A stretch of DNA of 6,581 bases, from contig DDNW01000130.1 in assembly GCA_002341345.1 (NCBI GenBank), positions 1-6,581 of the forward strand, given 5' to 3'. This stretch comes from Erythrobacter sp. UBA2510. GTDB taxonomy: Bacteria > Pseudomonadota > Alphaproteobacteria > Sphingomonadales > Sphingomonadaceae. Below, one piece after another: positions 1 through 3,590 of the stretch (the first letter of the stretch is position 1; the number at the start of each line of letters is the position of its first letter). Below the pieces are notes generated by a model, which made no database searches, was not told the DNA's origin, and saw nothing but the letters and a program-made list of their open reading frames with translations. The translations under genes and the position numbers were made by a program.

Positions 1-87
1 CGTTTAACCAGCGCCAGATCGAACGCGCCCTTCTGAAACTTGCGCAACAGGTTGAGCGTGAGGTCGCAGGTGACTTCCAGCTCCACC
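1..87 (-). pseudogene. LysR-type transcriptional regulator, internal fragment (5' part lost, continues beyond left edge)
   Basis: Read on the minus strand from about base 86, this stretch translates to a segment starting VELEVTCDL, followed by NLLRKF and GAFDLALVK, with no stop before the window edge. That is the pattern of the LysR substrate-binding (effector) domain, around its first strand and helix, which normally lies near residues 115-145 of a ~300-residue protein. The N-terminal winged helix-turn-helix that would bind DNA should lie to the right, but transposase sequence is there instead. The gene therefore cannot encode a normal regulator as it stands. The rest of the effector domain presumably continues to the left, outside the window. 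The family call rests on pattern recognition of about 28 residues, and the regulated pathway is unknown. Confidence 0.72.
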
Positions 88-288
88 AGCGATGCTTTCC
101 TCGTCTCCAGCCGCCAGCGGAAGAAGGTTGAGATGCTGTTCGCCCACCTCAAACGAATCCTGAAGCTGGACCGCTTGCGTCTGCGCGGTCCCAACGGAGC
201 AAAAGACGAGTTCCACCTCGCTGCCGCAGCCCAAAACCTTCAGAAATTGGCCAAGATGCGAGCGATACCGGGTCTCGCACCCGCCTGA
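85..288 (+). pseudogene. Transposase C-terminal fragment (DDE type, IS1182-like)
   Basis: The plus-strand frame ending in TGA at 286-288 encodes about 67 residues that match the end of a DDE transposase: SRQRKKVEMLFAHLKRIL, then DRLRLRGPNGAKDEF and AAAAQNLQKLAK. This is the well-conserved tail, with the catalytic-Glu-region helix, seen in IS1182-like and related transposases that are common in proteobacteria. A full protein of this kind is roughly 400-500 residues, so most of it is missing, including the upstream Asp residues. An ATG at base 40 is in frame, but it falls in sequence that reads as LysR gene on the other strand, so it is not a genuine transposase start. The remnant cannot transpose on its own. 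The family is fairly sure; the exact IS group is not. Confidence 0.8.
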
Positions 289-333
289 GCCGGACGGCAA
301 GGCCGCACGCCTGTTCTCAGCGGCGAGTGTCCA

Positions 334-363
334 ACCGCTCCAGCAGCGACTTCTTCAACAGAA
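334..363 (+). repeat. Probable right terminal inverted repeat of the IS remnant
   Basis: The sequence GACTTCTTCAACAGAATA at about 348-365, preceded by a GC-rich stretch, resembles the outward end of several DDE insertion sequences, whose termini often carry a TTCAACAG-type core. It sits about 45-75 bases after the transposase stop, which is the expected spacing. The partner left repeat is missing, so this rests on resemblance and position only. Confidence 0.4.
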
Positions 364-382
364 TACACCCAATTTTGGTTGT

Positions 383-1747
383 TCAGCGATTGATTTCGCT
401 TGACCTAAAGCAGACGCTCGCGGCGAAACCGGCAGGTGTGTTACTGAGTTCAAGCAACAGACCCAGCGCGTCGGCAATATCCCGTGCAATTGCCAAGCCA
501 AGACCAGATCCGCCCTTTTCCTGGTCGAATCGCGATCCAATTTCGAATGCATGTGACAGTTCTTGTTCGCTCATTCCGGGACCATCGTCGGTCACTCGTG
601 CGGTAAATGATGAACTCGAGTCACACAGGAATTCCAGCCGCACCTCGCGTTTCGCCCATTTGCCCGCATTGTCCAGCAGGATCGAAAGCAGTTCCGAATA
701 GTCGACATCGTCCAGCGGCAGGACGACGCTGTCGCATTGGCTTGCATCTAACAAGAAGCGCTTGTCCGGGTGCAACCGTTTCATTGCCCGCAGGATTGGC
801 TCGGCAACTTCAGGCAAGTGCACCCTGCGTGCATTGTAAGGCTGGCCGGTTGAGAAGCGCGCCCGGGCCAGCTGGTATTCAATCTGCTGTTTCATCGCCC
901 GTGCCTGATCCAGTAAAACCTTTGACGACTCGGCACCGGCTGCCGTTTCGCCAAGCCGTTCGGCCTCATCGGTCATAACGGCCAGCGGGGTGCGCAGCGA
1001 GTGCGCCAGATTGCCGGCCTGGACGCGGCTCTTGGCAACCATCTCGGCATTCTGGTGTACGTAGGCGTTCAGGTCGGCGACCAGCGGGGCGATCTCGACC
1101 GGATACTCACCCTCAAGCTCATACGCATCCCCGTGCCGTAAACGGCCGATGGCTTGCGACAGCCGGTCTAGCGGATACAGGCCGAAGTTGATGATCGCCA
1201 GCCCCGTGGCCAGCAACAGTGCCCCCAGCCCCACCAGCCACAGCGTCAGGTCACGGGTGAAGCTGCTAATCAGCCGGTCGAGTTCGCTCTGGTCGGTGGC
1301 GATCACGAAATGGATATCGCCCCCGCCCGGCGCGGGGCGGGTGAAGCCATAGGTGATGGCCGGACCGGAGGGGCCTTTCTCCAGCGTGTGGAGGATCTCT
1401 GGCGAATGCGCGATCTGTTCGTCGAGCTTCCCGATCACCATCGATTGTGAGCGCAAAGGTTTGCGGCCATCGGCGGTGATCTGCCAGTAGAAGCCCGACA
1501 TCGGCTCTTCGTAGCGCGGGTCGGACAGCGGACGACTCAGGCGCAGCTCGCCATCCTCGCCAAAGGTCGCCAGCCGGCCTAGCTCGCGGACATGGACTTC
1601 GAGCTCCTCATGATAGGAGGCCTCGATATGCTTGGTGAAGATGCCCGTCGCCGAGAACCAGATCGCGCCGATCCCTAGCACCACCCATAGCGAAATCGCC
1701 AGCAGGAAACGCAGCCGCAGGCTGCCGGGGACCAGAAGTCGGCTCAT
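383..1747 (-). CDS. PhoQ-like two-component sensor histidine kinase
   Basis: This is a 454-residue inner-membrane histidine kinase that should autophosphorylate and pass phosphate to the regulator encoded just upstream. TM1 is at about residues 12-34 and TM2 at about 168-190, flanking a periplasmic sensor domain of ~130 residues that contains SGFYWQI near 84-90. A short linker follows TM2. The dimerisation box NLAHSLRTPLAV gives phospho-acceptor H249. The ATP-binding domain shows an N box LLDNAGKWAK (N360), G1 DDGPG at 387-391 and G2 GGSGLGL at 412-418. All key catalytic residues are present and the length is normal. The HSLRTP form of the H box is typical of PhoQ-like kinases, rather than the HELRTP of CusS/CzcS-type metal sensors. 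The start ATG overlaps the regulator's TGA as ATGA (1744-1747), implying translational coupling. The signal is unknown; a metal or envelope stress is inferred from the divergent efflux genes. The last ~180 codons are less GC-rich than the rest. Confidence 0.95.
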   Translation of the reverse strand: MSRLLVPGSLRLRFLLAISLWVVLGIGAIWFSATGIFTKHIEASYHEELEVHVRELGRLATFGEDGELRLSRPLSDPRYEEPMSGFYWQITADGRKPLRSQSMVIGKLDEQIAHSPEILHTLEKGPSGPAITYGFTRPAPGGGDIHFVIATDQSELDRLISSFTRDLTLWLVGLGALLLATGLAIINFGLYPLDRLSQAIGRLRHGDAYELEGEYPVEIAPLVADLNAYVHQNAEMVAKSRVQAGNLAHSLRTPLAVMTDEAERLGETAAGAESSKVLLDQARAMKQQIEYQLARARFSTGQPYNARRVHLPEVAEPILRAMKRLHPDKRFLLDASQCDSVVLPLDDVDYSELLSILLDNAGKWAKREVRLEFLCDSSSSFTARVTDDGPGMSEQELSHAFEIGSRFDQEKGGSGLGLAIARDIADALGLLLELSNTPAGFAASVCFRSSEINR

Positions 1748-2400
1748 TTCTCGAACCGATAGCCCATGCCGCGCAGAGTGACGATGCGCTCACGCCCGAT
1801 CTTGCGGCGCAGGCGGCCGACCAGCACTTCGACCGTGTTGAGCTCGCGCTCGGCATCGAGTTCGTAGAGATCGTCAAGGATATCGCCCTGCGACATGACC
1901 TGCCCGGCGCGGCGCATGAACAAGTGCAGCAGCCGGAACTCCTGTTTGCTGACCGACAGCGGCTTGCCAGCCTGCTCCACCGTGCGGGTCATGGGATCGA
2001 GCGCTAGGTCGCCGACTTCCATCACATTGCTGCGCGAACCCTGCTGGCGGCGGAAAAGCGCGTTGAGCCGCGCCTGCAGTTCCTCGAACCGCACCGGCTT
2101 GACCACGAAATCATCGGCCCCGGCATTGAGCCCTTCGACCTTGTCCTGCCAGCTACCGCGCGCGGTGAGGATCAGAATCGGCGTCTCGACCCGCGCGTTG
2201 CGCCAGTCGCGCAGCAGGCCGATCCCATCACCATCGGGTAGGCCCAGGTCGAGGATGATAGCCGCCATCCGGTCGACATCGGGCCAATCCTCCGCCTCGC
2301 TGCGGCTGGTGGCCAATTCCACGGCAAAACCGGCTCCGCGCAAGCGATCGCTCAGCCTAGGGCCGAGTTCCGGATCATCTTCTACCAGCAGGACATGCAT
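1744..2400 (-). CDS. OmpR/PhoP-family DNA-binding response regulator
   Basis: This is a 218-residue cytoplasmic response regulator, the partner of the downstream kinase. The receiver domain (about 1-115) has the acidic pair D8/D9, phospho-acceptor D51 in LDLGLPDGDG, T79 in ILTARG and K101 in VVKPVRF. The C-terminal winged helix (about 125-218) ends in the recognition-helix and wing pattern NTVEVLVGRLRRKI then TLRGMGYRFEK, typical of the OmpR/PhoB family. I chose the ATG at 2398-2400 because MHVLLVEDD is the canonical first strand of a receiver domain. The frame stays open to an ATG at 2461-2463, but that would add 21 residues (MAASCQFRPP...) without homology and run through the repeat region. 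A GGAG lies 13 bases upstream, which is rather far for a ribosome site, and it falls in a hairpin. It is the first gene of a two-gene operon and is divergent from the efflux genes, its likely targets. Confidence 0.95.
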   Translation of the reverse strand: MHVLLVEDDPELGPRLSDRLRGAGFAVELATSRSEAEDWPDVDRMAAIILDLGLPDGDGIGLLRDWRNARVETPILILTARGSWQDKVEGLNAGADDFVVKPVRFEELQARLNALFRRQQGSRSNVMEVGDLALDPMTRTVEQAGKPLSVSKQEFRLLHLFMRRAGQVMSQGDILDDLYELDAERELNTVEVLVGRLRRKIGRERIVTLRGMGYRFEK

Positions 2401-2413
2401 GGCTGGGGCATTT

Positions 2414-2438
2414 CTCCACAATTGAGGGTGTTGTGGAG
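2414..2438 (-). promoter_or_regulatory. Hairpin in the response-regulator leader, covering a GGAG
   Basis: CTCCACAA at 2414-2421 and TTGTGGAG at 2431-2438 are exact reverse complements, giving an 8-base stem with a 9-base loop. In the minus-strand message the 3' arm ends in GGAG, 13 bases before the regulator ATG. It is the only Shine-Dalgarno-like stretch I see there. The hairpin could mask the ribosome site, or the palindrome could be a protein-binding site. The pairing is seen directly; either role is inference. There is no U-tract, so it is not a convincing terminator. Confidence 0.45.
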
Positions 2439-2440
2439 GA

Positions 2441-2487
2441 CGAAACTGACAAGAAGCTGCCAAACTGACAAGTTGTTGTCAGTTTCG
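2441..2487. promoter_or_regulatory. Putative response-regulator operator: three copies of AAACTGACAA
   Basis: The ten-base motif AAACTGACAA occurs at 2443-2452 and 2462-2471 in direct orientation, 19 bases apart, and inverted at 2476-2485. The outer pair extends to an exact 12-base inverted repeat (CGAAACTGACAA at 2441-2452 against 2476-2487). The inner pair forms a 10-base palindrome with a 4-base spacer. On the minus strand CAGCTT (2459-2454) and CAGTTT (2448-2443) are 11 bases apart, the spacing used by PhoP/OmpR-family dimers. It lies in the 104-base divergent gap, so one bound regulator could act on both operons. The repeats are seen; the bound protein is inferred. Core promoters could not be placed reliably. 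The CTGACA at 2465-2470 with TAAAGC 17 bases on would start transcription too close to the adaptor ATG. Confidence 0.6.
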
Positions 2488-2504
2488 TAAAGCAAAGGTT
2501 CGGC

Positions 2505-3584
2505 ATGACCCCTCGCCTGTTCGCTCCTATTGCCTTGCTCGCTGCTGCAGCGCTACCGGCCTGTTCCGACACTGCCGAACTGGAGGCGCAGGCTGATGCC
2601 CCCGCCGATCCGCTGGCGAGCCTCGGCATCAAGACCATCAAAGCCAGCGCCGTTGCCAATGTCCCGCTCGGCACTGTCCCCGGCACCATTACCCTGCCGC
2701 CAGAGGCAAGGGTGGCGGTGACCGCGCCCTATCCCGGCGCGGCAGTGCGGGTCTATGTCATCGAAGGCCAGGCGGTCCGCCGCGGCCAGCCGCTGGCGTT
2801 GGTACGCTCGGTCGAGCCGGTGCAGATCCGTGGCGACCTCTCCCGCGCGCAATCCGAAGTGGGGCTGACCGAAGCTCACGCCAAGCGCCTTACCCAGCTT
2901 GCTGATGAAGGTATCATCGCACAGGCGCGCGCCGATGAAGCCAGGGCTGCACTGGCGCAAGCCCGCGCCAGCGTCGCTGAGCAGCGACGGCTGGCATCGC
3001 TCGGCGGCGTTGGGCCCGATGGCATAATGACTTTGCGTGCACCCATCGATGGCCGCGTCGCGCATGTCGGTACGGAAACCGGCGGTCCTGTGAACGGGAT
3101 GGAAGCGCCCTTCGTGATCGAAGCCGAAGGCTCTTATCAGGCCGAGCTGCAATTGCCCGAGCGACTGGCCAGGGAAGTCCGCCCCGGCATGCAGGTGGAG
3201 ATCATGCTGGCGACCGAAGGCGGCGAGCCGATCCCGGTCGGCGGACAGATCCTCGCGGTTTCGCCCTCGATTGATCCCGCCACCCGCTCGGTTCTCGCCC
3301 GCGCCAGCATTGGTACCGCACACGGCATCGTGTCAGGACGCAATGTCAGCGTCACCATCAAGGGCAGCGCGGCGCAGGGCGGCATTGCCGTCCCCGCCAA
3401 TGCGGTGACCAAGATCAGGGGTGAAGACCATGTCTTCGTGCGCAAGGGCAAGACGTACGAACCACGCAAGGTCACGGTGGTCGCCACCACCAGCGACCAG
3501 GCGGTGATCTCCGATGGACTGAAGGCCGACGAAGTGGTCGCTGCCAGCAGTATTGCCGAACTCAAGGCCATGAGTGCGGAGTAA
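2505..3584 (+). CDS. RND efflux periplasmic adaptor subunit (membrane fusion lipoprotein, CzcB/CusB role)
   Basis: This is a 359-residue membrane fusion protein linking the RND pump to an outer-membrane channel. It begins with a signal peptide ending in lipobox LPAC (17-20), so mature Cys20 should be lipid-anchored in the inner membrane. The first lipoyl half is at about 74-100 (APYPGAAVRVYVIEGQAVRRG). An Ala/Glu-rich alpha-hairpin follows at about 105-165, then the second lipoyl half LRAPIDGRVAHVGTETGG at 177-194. A beta-barrel runs over about 210-287 and includes the family motif SPSIDPATRSVLARA (253-267). A membrane-proximal domain follows from about 292 (AVPANAV). There is no His-rich N-terminal extension as in the longer Cupriavidus CzcB, and no obvious metal-binding Met cluster. 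The start is supported by AAAGG at 2494-2498, six bases before the ATG. The permease gene follows six bases after the stop, so the two are co-transcribed. Confidence 0.93.
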   Translation: MTPRLFAPIALLAAAALPACSDTAELEAQADAPADPLASLGIKTIKASAVANVPLGTVPGTITLPPEARVAVTAPYPGAAVRVYVIEGQAVRRGQPLALVRSVEPVQIRGDLSRAQSEVGLTEAHAKRLTQLADEGIIAQARADEARAALAQARASVAEQRRLASLGGVGPDGIMTLRAPIDGRVAHVGTETGGPVNGMEAPFVIEAEGSYQAELQLPERLAREVRPGMQVEIMLATEGGEPIPVGGQILAVSPSIDPATRSVLARASIGTAHGIVSGRNVSVTIKGSAAQGGIAVPANAVTKIRGEDHVFVRKGKTYEPRKVTVVATTSDQAVISDGLKADEVVAASSIAELKAMSAE

Positions 3585-3590
3585 GCCCGG

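Larger units (their letters stand above)
85..363 (+). mobile_element. Remnant of an insertion sequence: transposase tail plus probable right end
   Basis: The element keeps the transposase 3' end, about 45 bases of noncoding tail, and a probable right terminal repeat. Its left part is absent, and the transposase-like sequence starts abruptly at about base 85-90 beside LysR coding sequence. The right limit is put at about 363, where an end-like sequence finishes just before the histidine kinase gene's stop codon. Without a left end, neither a matching inverted repeat nor a target-site duplication can be seen. The right boundary is therefore an estimate, good to perhaps ten bases. Confidence 0.55.

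Noticed and set aside
40..87. ATG at base 40 as the start of a small intact 82-residue plus-strand protein.
   Set aside because: The first ~15 codons are antisense to LysR coding sequence, and the rest is a truncated transposase tail. It is a chance fusion frame.
4..300. A minus-strand frame of 98 codons over the IS remnant.
   Set aside because: It is antisense to the transposase tail and in a different frame from the LysR fragment, and it has no recognisable features.
2401..2463. A 21-residue N-terminal extension of the response regulator from the ATG at 2461-2463.
   Set aside because: The extension has no receiver-domain homology and runs through the operator repeats. The family starts at the MHVLLVEDD Met at 2398-2400.
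2465..2493. A sigma70-like promoter with CTGACA at 2465-2470 and TAAAGC at 2488-2493, spaced by 17 bases.
   Set aside because: The -10 match is weak (3 of 6), and transcription would start at about 2500, after the AAAGG ribosome site and only a few bases before the adaptor ATG. The CTGACA is better explained as part of the repeated operator motif.
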